NCBI GenBank assembly: GCA_040285825.1
Contig: JAUPSS010000014.1
Location: 324,321-388,320, forward strand
DNA from: Eukaryota sp. TZLM1-RC
Taxonomy: Eukaryota; Metamonada: BaSk clade
Direction: 5' to 3'
DNA length: 64,000 bases
Shown piece after piece: positions 23,501-31,441 of this stretch. Both the position numbers and the translations under genes were made by a program. Numbering within the stretch: position 1 is the stretch's first letter; every line of letters starts with the position of its first letter. Under the pieces are notes generated by a model. That model did no database searches. It worked only from the letters and a program-made list of their open reading frames with translations, and was not told the DNA's origin.

Positions 23501-26500
23501 TGTTGATCAAGTTTGATTTGAAGATAGGAAAAACAAAAGTATCGAAAAATATCCTTTTTGCTCTGTAAATGAATGAATTTTCAAAAAGAGTAGTAATTGA
23601 ATTGAACAAAGAGATCAAGATGGATTCATCCTCCAAAATTTTGTCCATGACACTTTCTGACAACTTTTTAAACCTAGTGTTCCAATCAGAAGAAACATTT
23701 TCTTTAAATGAATACCAACCAAGAATAGATAATAACAAATCAATTGATTCCCTTAAACAATTTTCATTGACAACAATTAAGTTTGGTAAAATCCCAATCA
23801 AATAATCAAATCGCTCCAAGCAGGCAATGTACACCGCTGAAGAGGAGTCTTGAATGGTCAAGGGGTTGGCTGGCAAACTTTCGAGAAGGGGGGAAGCAAA
23901 GGTGTTTACAAGAGGTAAAGAAATAGCTTTAACTTTTGCAAAATTACAGATTAATTGAAAAGAATAAACTGCTTTTTCTGTTCTTCGACCACTAAACCTG
24001 GACTTTTGCATGAAAGATGTGGAAATTTCAAGACACAAATCCAAAAATTCAGCGTCAATGTCAATTATTTGATGAGGAAATGCCTCCAAAAACGCCAACA
24101 AAGCACAGCTCAGGTCCAAAGATAAGGGATCATTTGAGCAATGAAAAATATTTTGTGAATATTCTCTGCAAAATTCGATTAATTTCCTAACAGAAACTGA
24201 CGAAAATTTCATCAAATATTTATGTGATCTTTTCAGATACGCCAAGACGGACACTAATAAGTTAGGATTAAGCTCCCAAATTTCAGGATTATTTAAACTT
24301 TTTTCAATTAAAAAGACACAAAATTCATTAAAAAACTGATCCACAACCAAAGAGCCCAGAGCTTTTGGGGAGTTATCTGTATCAACCCTTTTTAGCTCTT
24401 TTAAGACTGAATCTGGAGGGGTAATTAAAAGGTAAACTATACACATTTGAGAACTTAATTCTGTTTTAGAGTTTGGGTTTTCCGGTATTTTTAAAATTTG
24501 GGAAAAACAACAAACCCTGAGAGTTTCGAGGTGTGATGGGTCAAAATATGCCATCTGATCACGTGTCTGATCACGTGTCAGTAGTTGAATTAAGAGCGCA
24601 AAAAGGCGAGAAAGAACAATTTCGTCACTCTTGTCGGAACCAATTTTTGAAATAACTCGTTGAGATAAAGTACTAAATGCAGATTGCAATTCATTAACAA
24701 ACTGATACTTTGAAAGAAAAGTCCCCAAAGTATAACTCAAACGCTCAAAATATCGGTCCAAAATAAATGGAGGAATTCCTAAATGATCCAGACGTGACAC
24801 TATTGTTTCAACCAAGTTATGTAGTGGCGAAGAAAAAGTTTTGGACTGACAAATGTGAGAAAATCGAAGAATTTCTATTAAAGTCAAGACATATTTTACA
24901 ATGTCAACCCCAGATTCAGACTGTTCCATTGGATTAAAAAGTCCAATTAGATTAATACCAGGCTCTGCGGATTCAAATAATGAATTAGAAGTATTATCAA
25001 CCAAGTCATGAGAAGTCAACCATCTTGCCAAGTACAGTTTGCCTAAAAGAGTTTCCAAAAAAGAATTATTGACAACTTCCGGAATTTCTAACCGCTTGTA
25101 TGCAGTAAGAGACAGTTGATTATGAATATCAGAATGATTTTTGAACCACGCCTGGATATTAACTGTACCCTTGAAATTTTCACCTTGTCTATTGATTAAA
25201 GGTAGCAGAACAGACATTATTCGGAGAACTTCCTTCAAATACCTAAACTTTGAAGTAGAAATTGATTCCAAAAACCGTAAACAAAACGCATTTAAATTAT
25301 CAAAATCAACTCTATCAGAGTTGCTCTCGCTCAATTCAAAACAATGTTTCTCAGTAATTTTCAAAAAGACTTTAATACCATCAAATAATGATTGAACATG
25401 CTCATCAGGATCGTCATGTAACATTTTCAACAAACTTCCAAAAAACGTCAATGAAAACTTAGAGGAAAGTTCCGAATTAGACATGAAAATTCTGTAAAAG
25501 GCTACATTTGAGACCCCAGGATTGAATAGAAACAAATCAATTACTCCCAATCTTTTCTTTAAATCAGGATCTCTTGATAGACCAATCAAAGGGGTGAAGA
25601 AGAGATCATAAAGTCGAACAAGGTCCAAATTTTCAGTCTTGGCTTGTCGAACTAAGTAGAATAGTTGAGCTGACAACACGGCAGCTGCAAAATTTCGTAA
25701 AGATGCATTTTGTTGATCTGAAAGTGCTTCAATGACAACTTCTATAAACGTGGGCAATTCTTTACAATATTCACGGTTAATTTGAATATAAATTAATAAT
25801 CTGCCAAATTGAATGGCTAAATCCCTAAACAATTGACGTGCAACAGTGTCCCCAGATGAAGCTAAAAATAGAATTTTTGGGAGAATGAACCGTAAAGAAT
25901 CCGAATGATCAGAAGACGGGCTAAACGAATTAACAATTAAAGAGCACAATCTGACAGTAATGGAATGTAGGCACTCAAAGGCGGAAATTCTGGTTTTCTT
26001 ATCTTTAGAATCAGCGAGTCTCAATATATGAGGTACAATTGGGCTGAAATCAATGGAAACTTCACCAGAAGTAGACGAAAACTGTATAGGAAACTCAAAT
26101 ATTACTGATTTCTTATCTTCAATTATTGAAAAAAACCGAGTTAGCTTTACTAAAATATTCGCCACCAGTGATTGTACATTAAAAGTATTCGTAACAGGAA
26201 AATCAAACCTAACTAGGGGGTACTGTCCGTATATAGGAACATTGGCAAAGTTGAATACCAAATCTTTATCAACAGCTTGAGACAACAATCTTTGTGCTTT
26301 TGAAAATAAGGAAAAAGCAATTGGTGAGAGAACTTTGGGGTTGAACTTTAGAAAAACTTGGTATAAAAGTTTTAAATTGTAATAAATAGAAGTCAGATAC
26401 TGAACTGGAAACGATAAAGAAACTTGAATTAAAGTCAAATGATCATTTGTTAATGTCTCAATAGGAATAACACTTATACAATGACTAATTGCCACCTGAG

Positions 26501-28718
26501 TTCTGATGGGAAGGGATTTTATTTGATTAACTAAATAACCAGTAATATTGGCCAAATAAGAAGAGTAATTAGAATGATCTGGCCAAGAAGGTTTGACTAA
26601 ATTCAGATAATCACTATTAATCGAGTGAACAAGGGGAGAATTAACACCCTTTTGACTCCATTCGACTGCCGAATTGACCTCAATCAAACTACGTATACAG
26701 TCAAAAACTATCCAACAATCTGCGAAATTGATTGTGTTTTCCCCGATTTTAAACAATTTTGGTAACAAATCAATAGATACTATTGGTACAAAAATTGCAT
26801 TATTTACAATTAAGGACTGTAAAACATAAACCAATCTACAAAACAATTCAGAATTAAATACCTTTTTGGAATCAACAGCTCCCACAGAGTCCACGTCACC
26901 AACTGCCACGTCAGCAGTTGCCAGCTCAGTGGAAAGAGTTTCAACGGAAGCCAAGATATTATTGATTAATGATCTGAAAACAGAGAGGCAGGTTGAGCCA
27001 AAAGCAATCATCAATTCATCCCTTGGAAGATTTGCAAAAGTTATAGCACGTTCATATTCCGTAGATCTACATAATAAATTCCAAATTTTTAAATAATTAA
27101 CCGTATACCCCTTAGAATCACTTACCTGGATATCATCAACATTGGATTTAATAATAATTCTTGGTAATGAAGTTATTAAAATAGCTTCCAAACTTCTATT
27201 GAAAACTCTGTCCAATAAACCAGCCTGATTCAAAGAAAAGAGTAAAGGTAAAAGACTTGAGGTTAGCTTAATTTGGCTCCTGTAGAAACAATGATTTAAA
27301 GTTGAAAAAACGAGAGAAATTGCAATAACAGAAGATTCAACTATTAGTTCGGAATCACATTCAAACAAAGAGGTCATTAATGCAAGACTTTTGGGGACTT
27401 GACAGACAGTGTTGACGTCATCTGCGCTAACAATGGAATCTCCAGAAATAGTGGCTTCGAATTTACCCTTGAAATCATTAAAAAACGAAATATAATTAAC
27501 AATTATTCCTTTCGATTCAGCCTTTAATCTAACAAGAGGCGTGGACACGTGTCCAATCAAAACAAATAAAACAGAATACAATGATTTTAATAACTCCTTT
27601 CGATTCGTGTCAATAAAATCTACTATAAAGTCGAGTCTTTCGAGTTTTTGGTTGTCATTAACATCAGACACGACCAAATTTTGACAAGTGAGCTCTACTA
27701 CTTTATCAAATGTTTCAAAAGCAGCTCCCCGTAATAGAGATTTTTTATCCATTTTAATTAGGGCAAACAAATCTTCAATTAACGAAAAGAAATTGAAAAA
27801 TATTTTTCCTTGGAAAACACTACTTCTAATTAACACTAGACTTGCCAACGGCACGGCCGTCTGAATTCTTTCAGATAAGGATTGTACAGTCTTCCTAATA
27901 ATACCCCTACTGACATCAAATGCTTCGTTAGCAAGACGAACTATCACGTCATCTTTATGACCTGTTTCTTCCAAAGTCTTGAAATCAGGGTCAAAAATGC
28001 TGAAAAAAGAGCTCAACCCTAATAAACAACCTTCTAAAAGTACAGAACTTTCATCCTTCCCTGCTGACAACACACCATGATTGTAAATAGATTTAGCAAA
28101 TTTCAAAGTAAATTGGTCCATATACTCTGGGAATAAAACAAACAATTTCCCCAACACTTTAAACACCTCTCCCCTTACACCACCAGATATCTTCATCGTA
28201 GACTGTCGGAGTAACTCCTTCACTATGGTTGACAGTGAAGGTGCTACGTCCATTAACTCGTCATTGGGAGAAATGCCTGCTTCTTGAAGTGAGAAAATAA
28301 GCTCATAGAGAGTGGAAAGAGCAGCTTGTTTGGTGGCAGAATGCTTCGACTGGAGAAAACTATTGAAGAGTGAGAATTTAAGTGAAGACAATTCAGAAGA
28401 GAGATTGTTTGAAAGAAAGAATGTTGAAAAATACTTTGAATTACTGGTGATTACCAAGGAAATGATGGACACAAGATCCTTGGAAGAGCGTTCATTACGT
28501 GTATCTAACACCAGTTGTGGCAGTGTTGTGTGATCAGTGCATTGAACGAAAAGGAGCTTGATGAGATTGTTTTTTAGTTCAGTGTTGGTTGATCTAGCAA
28601 TGGAAGTTGATGTTTGGCTGAGGTCACGAATGAATTCAGTACCAAGCGAATCGATATTGGTTATGACATTAGTTATAGAAGTGAGAGCTGATTTAACATT
28701 ATCCAGCAGAGAAGTCAT
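17502..28718 (-). CDS. DNA-dependent protein kinase catalytic subunit-like PIKK
   Basis: A 3738-residue PI3K-related kinase encoded without introns. Most of the protein is HEAT-like helical repeat; the FAT region precedes the kinase domain. The kinase starts near residue 3360 with FKGGEDLRLDQHVQRFF, where the lysine and aspartate match the family nucleotide loop. GLGDRHLGNY (about 3533) is the catalytic loop and LIDFGQSFD (about 3553) the metal-binding motif. IPEVIPFRFT fits DNA-PKcs (VPELMPFRLT) better than TOR, ATR or ATM. A FATC end (LIELACDENLIFRTFEGYGP) closes the protein. Known role: end-joining repair of DNA breaks with Ku. Human DNA-PKcs has about 4128 residues. The start is the ATG at 28718; the frame is open further up but only from a TTG. 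It is convergent with the leucine-rich-repeat gene. Confidence 0.9.
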   Translation of the reverse strand: MTSLLDNVKSALTSITNVITNIDSLGTEFIRDLSQTSTSIARSTNTELKNNLIKLLFVQCTDHTTLPQLVLDTRNERSSKDLVSIISLVITSNSKYFSTFFLSNNLSSELSSLKFSLFNSFLQSKHSATKQAALSTLYELIFSLQEAGISPNDELMDVAPSLSTIVKELLRQSTMKISGGVRGEVFKVLGKLFVLFPEYMDQFTLKFAKSIYNHGVLSAGKDESSVLLEGCLLGLSSFFSIFDPDFKTLEETGHKDDVIVRLANEAFDVSRGIIRKTVQSLSERIQTAVPLASLVLIRSSVFQGKIFFNFFSLIEDLFALIKMDKKSLLRGAAFETFDKVVELTCQNLVVSDVNDNQKLERLDFIVDFIDTNRKELLKSLYSVLFVLIGHVSTPLVRLKAESKGIIVNYISFFNDFKGKFEATISGDSIVSADDVNTVCQVPKSLALMTSLFECDSELIVESSVIAISLVFSTLNHCFYRSQIKLTSSLLPLLFSLNQAGLLDRVFNRSLEAILITSLPRIIIKSNVDDIQVSDSKGYTVNYLKIWNLLCRSTEYERAITFANLPRDELMIAFGSTCLSVFRSLINNILASVETLSTELATADVAVGDVDSVGAVDSKKVFNSELFCRLVYVLQSLIVNNAIFVPIVSIDLLPKLFKIGENTINFADCWIVFDCIRSLIEVNSAVEWSQKGVNSPLVHSINSDYLNLVKPSWPDHSNYSSYLANITGYLVNQIKSLPIRTQVAISHCISVIPIETLTNDHLTLIQVSLSFPVQYLTSIYYNLKLLYQVFLKFNPKVLSPIAFSLFSKAQRLLSQAVDKDLVFNFANVPIYGQYPLVRFDFPVTNTFNVQSLVANILVKLTRFFSIIEDKKSVIFEFPIQFSSTSGEVSIDFSPIVPHILRLADSKDKKTRISAFECLHSITVRLCSLIVNSFSPSSDHSDSLRFILPKILFLASSGDTVARQLFRDLAIQFGRLLIYIQINREYCKELPTFIEVVIEALSDQQNASLRNFAAAVLSAQLFYLVRQAKTENLDLVRLYDLFFTPLIGLSRDPDLKKRLGVIDLFLFNPGVSNVAFYRIFMSNSELSSKFSLTFFGSLLKMLHDDPDEHVQSLFDGIKVFLKITEKHCFELSESNSDRVDFDNLNAFCLRFLESISTSKFRYLKEVLRIMSVLLPLINRQGENFKGTVNIQAWFKNHSDIHNQLSLTAYKRLEIPEVVNNSFLETLLGKLYLARWLTSHDLVDNTSNSLFESAEPGINLIGLFNPMEQSESGVDIVKYVLTLIEILRFSHICQSKTFSSPLHNLVETIVSRLDHLGIPPFILDRYFERLSYTLGTFLSKYQFVNELQSAFSTLSQRVISKIGSDKSDEIVLSRLFALLIQLLTRDQTRDQMAYFDPSHLETLRVCCFSQILKIPENPNSKTELSSQMCIVYLLITPPDSVLKELKRVDTDNSPKALGSLVVDQFFNEFCVFLIEKSLNNPEIWELNPNLLVSVLAYLKRSHKYLMKFSSVSVRKLIEFCREYSQNIFHCSNDPLSLDLSCALLAFLEAFPHQIIDIDAEFLDLCLEISTSFMQKSRFSGRRTEKAVYSFQLICNFAKVKAISLPLVNTFASPLLESLPANPLTIQDSSSAVYIACLERFDYLIGILPNLIVVNENCLRESIDLLLSILGWYSFKENVSSDWNTRFKKLSESVMDKILEDESILISLFNSITTLFENSFIYRAKRIFFDTFVFPIFKSNLINTQILNDVAVKLIPVLIEIATSSDDVIISRALKDHNYAELCSFYSNKSISLNLISNFYHKLDKIFLKEELTTQLNNPNLGRELIQKFLPLRVTGNPPFLQDSSFDSNIANFIKDCLFSFRQAAFCSIVNIVVATAKLEKQEKLVDAYVLSPSAKHPIWSEFLLNSEDLPVFKVETTFETEGKRDTSTHDSLITESSLSLSSSQDHLFGTNVTPFSQPVSIVDNQFESEFELDFFNSITIMPCVLAALDWLPESFKDFAGPFKTILKLLGSQYSLLVRLFFLKVILNRQSLFVPFIEHYLESIIQVLIDETTMDDRILKSPGIHYFLRDSCLLLIDWANQESGKCIVDLGKNNPSLASSFIAILISRFVRENTHNYAVIKNNLEIIGKFLSFWAPLVDINFDSCIYLFNQGFKGVSDLSRVGRLTMKDRSKEVTLYVASNLVQLLFDSGYNHSLSQSKCSKWSNLFVFLAKSLGVPRVDVHSNSASAIGSVLVSSMGISDPEIDNLTSSVVNQARGVFVDQHYNMFLRIVFNIGKKDSNFLLKFEPQFIDLINLSTSGIDKHLLLESLLLLLSTVHFYRLEMLITAVIPQFNHLLTSSDTKCTVAALKLVLNLLEDARYTEDLISLVFQNFDNIMENANGDVHTEYSKVLSFIRHSESISQEFKDLAFNYIICFVPKLDDIELILPQLTFNLPGDLIYRFSNLLDSIHKTNVFHTSRSLVLPVFNSLLIDAIPVVRISNAIEGSYTSKKINLETASITGLTFFSQFFSTLTTEIGGTFDEYESLVSADNLPAVLQKFKILEKSQEDKPKAPRKRFTPGFDKSLLSRKVRTDSQGVLRKSYRTGEFVDLDLSTKDLVEPLLYLSFNDESLTQSLFRAFLCSILPFFMGNSSACILNILSLAHSVKDKSVLLPIFEILPLFANHFHHDLHQNLCSYYLDTFVSEALTFDLIQPLIRLLEALSLNESYPRYSAIYLSRLIPLYKELNLKMEAETAMLSLISLCQHDELKTGVNALVSELNFDFESAEDHYSTCINTLETLPVDDFATSFTLVFEEGLYRSLVMLGDWEGVLEIVEVDNVFRPPKNRFLTPSMINSAIFGSFSISDVDYNMIKRVNDVIDRDSQSFLDISESLINRKLPYWSIVSNIVCKDFSSTISSVIKLISQSVPSLEHCYAIEPVLRNVTSLGPLVDVLDYNQITSSDDVMTLLNSWLQERRDSDDISNVRDSLIRCLIVTHNPKFLTEFHVNDFCISILLKCLKFSSSFPGIRELVHDQLSNFMDQIPLLKDIFVMLTNRDQSKISTCQSLLQTDFSSVTDSTFLKSSFLNFDYIRLELTQTLSDSGSMSQSNQSLLIEELQNLRLSHLENDRLVNIHLKLALLFNQIGDYQKLVDTICRIAVKISPSDTQNFVKISAWFPLILDYMTSNTEIVELFISYLPSISHLYFRNFMHSIVAIFNSEQQNLSRLLLEKLVSTDKNFTIISLHPYKDELSMSLISDWIDDLFESKVSTFVTQFRFLILPELRFKDAASNSDLISVLMQDFQDERHKLRGYNSKFAKKNASSIKEFFKYPAKRKQIATEMTQTSEFRQFMNNSKRRLSDFSKILDDFNFSNISFDPNSSLSIVGISTNIQFLQSIRKPCRLSLIMSNGHSVQLIFKGGEDLRLDQHVQRFFTSCNLAFQSQSLERFKIVQYDVIPLTNYFSLITFIPDTEPLTSVVLNDNSALQGATRAKNHYKKAYSSPSRAMTREKVLELADETKNMVPKNLFRDLIEQNSGNSFEFLKQLTQFRSDVVSSAAVGYILGLGDRHLGNYLYQKSTGHLCLIDFGQSFDISMSVPIPEVIPFRFTQSFQNVFKPLDPIGYTKRGLSDALKALRSSLLLIMPLFESLKYSSLSDFKQQANTLINSYGCRLSESEIISSRIDFAIQKLLGKSPKILIKKAFDLFNPAKKLKMSEFGRLKGTATAINSIIVDWDDDDILDVSNQVDELIELACDENLIFRTFEGYGPYI

Positions 28719-28740
28719 GCAAAGTGGGAAATACCTATAA

Positions 28741-28753
28741 ATACACAATCTAA
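28741..28753. repeat. 13-bp direct repeat, left copy, next to Fanzor relic F2
   Basis: ATACACAATCTAA, identical to 31429-31441. The two copies bracket the Fanzor relic F2. They may be a target-site duplication or an insertion-site motif; the right copy also overlaps the start of the Crinkler unit. Confidence 0.45.
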
Positions 28754-28768
28754 TTTCGTGTGGAATTA

Positions 28769-31423
28769 TTACAAAAACTGTCTACTGCACAGATACTGAG
28801 GCCTTCCATTACCACTCATTCTGGCTTCAGCATTTGCAAACATATTCAGACAAGCCAGCTTATTTCTATTGAAAAGCTTTGTTGAGCCTTTGTTACTGAG
28901 TTTGCAACTCTCACTTTTACAAGCTAATAAACCATGACATGTATTAACAGGAATCTTTTCTCTTCTATAGAATCTGGAATTTGTTACTCTCAAAAACGTA
29001 GCAACCTTTTCAAAACGAACAGGACATTTTGCTGAAGTGAAAGCCTCATTAATCATCAACACTTCAAATCCATTTCTTTTCAGAAATTGAATCCATCCAA
29101 TGCCTCGCGTAGGCATATGATGTTTTAAATTCTTGGAACCTTTTAAAGTGGAGTGTTTTTACGGAAAAATCCAAAAATGTTACAGATTCACTGTAGTAAA
29201 AAGGTCTTTTGCATTACGTTTGAAACTTTGTTGGCTACAAAATTAAAGTAAATCACTTTTACCAGGGTCAATATGTACTTTGTGTTTTAATGACAGAAAT
29301 TCAACATCCAAATCATACAAAGAATTCTCAGTGGTTGCAAATTTTGCACTATCAGGCTTGAAGGACACGCCAATACAATCCTCTCTTGCTGGCTCAATAC
29401 AGGCTGCAAAATCATCAGTTTTAAAAGTGTTGTTTAATTTGTAGCCTTTTTTAATAAATGATCTATTCAATTCAAAAAAACCAAATTAAATTTTGTTCTC
29501 TGGACTCATATGTTGAATGTCAGGTATTGGATTCCACTCTGAATTCTTTCCCTTGTCATTAATCTCATTATTTGTAAAAAAAAGAACGCAAAATACCCCA
29601 TAGTCCAGCTTCAAAAATCCAGTAGTTTCATGACGTATATTTGGAATAGCATTAAATGTTTTACCCTCAGCTTCTTCTATAAAAGTATTAATTTTGATAG
29701 CTGATTTGATAAAAGATTGGGGATGCTTTTGCACAATGGAAAGTAATGATTTGACTTCAATAGCATGTTCCTCATTTTTTGAATTTTTTACCACAATAGA
29801 TATAGGAATTACTGAATTCCAATTATATGATTGACCAATTATATTGTATGTGTAAGTCTCGTAGAATTGAGTCCTCTTTAGAACCTCTGTTGTCAAGTCT
29901 GTTTGATACTGAAGATGATTTTCATAAGTATATTAGAGGTGACGTCATATTACGTGGATTACCTGGAACCTTCATTTTATTGGATGTAATGTCTGCTGAT
30001 CCTCTTAATGCCTCAAATGAAAGGCTTGCTACTTCTGAAATTCATAATATTCTTTCAAATGCTGACAATTTCAAAATCAAAAAATACAATGAAGCTTTGC
30101 CCAAATTATCCGGTCAACAGCATGCAAAATACAATTTGTATCCATTTGTATTTTCTCTATTTGGTTCACTTGCCCCAACGGCTATACGTTTTTTGGCTTA
30201 TTTTTAAATGAGTGTAAAGAGAAGAACTAACAGAAATTTCAACAGATTGTTTTGGCAAGATGGAATTGTGTTTTCTATTTTTAAGGGGATGTTATAGATG
30301 GTTTCTGATGCTTTGCTTTCTCTTGGATCTCACTATGAGGAAGTTGCATCTAGTTTTTTTGTTTTGGAAGAGATGGATTATTTAGATGTTGATTTATAGG
30401 TTTTTAATGAATGTGATAATTATAAACAACTGAATTCAACCAATTCTCATCTTTTAAAAAATTACAAATTTTGGAATAAGTAGTGTCTAAAATAACAGTT
30501 TTTGCTGATTGATTCACACAATTTTCATTGTCTTCGTTCAAGATTTCATCATCAGAACGTTTAATGAAATTAAAAACTTGATCATCAGTAGTTGGCAAAT
30601 TGTTACGATTACTGTGTTACTTAATTGTTACTTTGTTTGATTGAAACAGTAGAAATAATTTTAAACCAAGCACACTATCTTTTGAATGAGTAATTAATTG
30701 TATCTTGGAATCTACTTTCAAAACAATCAATTGGTAAAATGTTTTTAAATGTATCATGAAAATACCCTTTAGACTCATTTAACAGGAACCAACTAAGAGA
30801 CTTCAAGGATTTACTTGACTTTGATGTAAATAAATTTTGTTTTGGGTGAATATTTTCTGAATCCAAAAATCCTGGAAAGAATTTCCATAAATTTCTAAAC
30901 TGTTGCAACATCAGATTTTATCATATTAAAACCCGTCAAAACATCAGGTTTGTGATCAGTTACAAATTGAACAAAAAATAATAACAATTCTTCTTCCATA
31001 TCAAAAAAATTAATAATTTTTACAATGATCGGGAAATTCCAACGTCCCTTCAGGTTTTCTTGCACTTGAAGCAATAAAACTTTTTTGCATATAAAATTCA
31101 TCTTTCTAAAATAGCCCAAAGACACCAGATATTATGAAAACTTTTTGGTTATTGACCCATTGAATTTGTTCTTCATTGCTCATTTTTTAGGTCTTCAGCC
31201 TCTTTTTTCCTCAGCAATACCCTTTACTTTTACTATGGGCTTTTTATTATTATCTTTGTCTTTTTGTGTTTTTTTGTTATTCCCACGGGGTTCGGGTTTC
31301 TTCGGCTGCACCTCAATTTTTGTGGTCTTTACATCAATTGGAGGTATAGCTGAGGTATTTAAAGTTACACCATCAATCCTATTTTACAGCAATAATTCCT
31401 CAGCTGACTGTGAAGCCCTTTGA
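28769..31423 (-). pseudogene. Fanzor relic F2 (Fanzor1-like) with nested retroelement
   Basis: Read from 31423 downward: a lysine-rich, nuclear-signal-like segment (PRGNNKKTQKDKDNNKKP, about 31310-31260), then FVTDHKPDVLTGFNMI, FTSKSSKSLKSLSWFLLNES and, beyond an inserted retroelement (about 29840-30410), VKSLLSIVQKHPQSFIKSAIK. VHIDPGKSDLL at about 29270-29240 is the RuvC-I motif. Between it and GIGWIQFLKRNGFEV the usual RuvC-I to II region is deleted. INEAFTSAKCP holds the glutamate seen in Fanzors, and CHGLLACKSESC the zinc ribbon. The RuvC-III motif reads NRNKLACLNM, with Asn where Asp is expected. Several frame changes and stops make it non-functional. Its stop is 48 bases before the DNA-PKcs start codon, same strand. 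Confidence 0.8.
29840..30410 (+). mobile_element. B-family retroelement 3'-end fragment nested in Fanzor relic F2
   Basis: Plus-strand frame contains SLEPLLSSLFD, IRGDVILRGLPGTFILLDVM (endonuclease block) and, after a stop at 30208, RRTNRNFNRLFWQDGIVFSI, matching the B-family C terminus at 4.2 kb. Fanzor sequence on the minus strand resumes on both sides, so the retroelement copy inserted later, 5'-truncated and in the opposite orientation. Edges are estimated to within about 20 bp. Confidence 0.75.
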
Positions 31424-31428
31424 GTCAG

Positions 31429-31441
31429 ATACACAATCTAA
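31429..31441. repeat. 13-bp direct repeat, right copy
   Basis: ATACACAATCTAA, same as 28741-28753. Sits where the Fanzor relic F2 ends and the Crinkler unit copy 2 begins. Confidence 0.45.

Noticed and set aside
26866-27096. Short plus-strand frames within 17.5-28.7 kb
   Set aside because: All lie antisense to the continuous DNA-PKcs-like frame.
28719-28748. DNA-PKcs start ten codons earlier at 28748
   Set aside because: The first codon would be TTG; the first ATG is at 28718.
31145-31423. Plus-strand 92-codon frame with hydrophobic segments
   Set aside because: It is antisense to the lysine-rich start of Fanzor relic F2, which explains the phenylalanine/leucine-rich translation.
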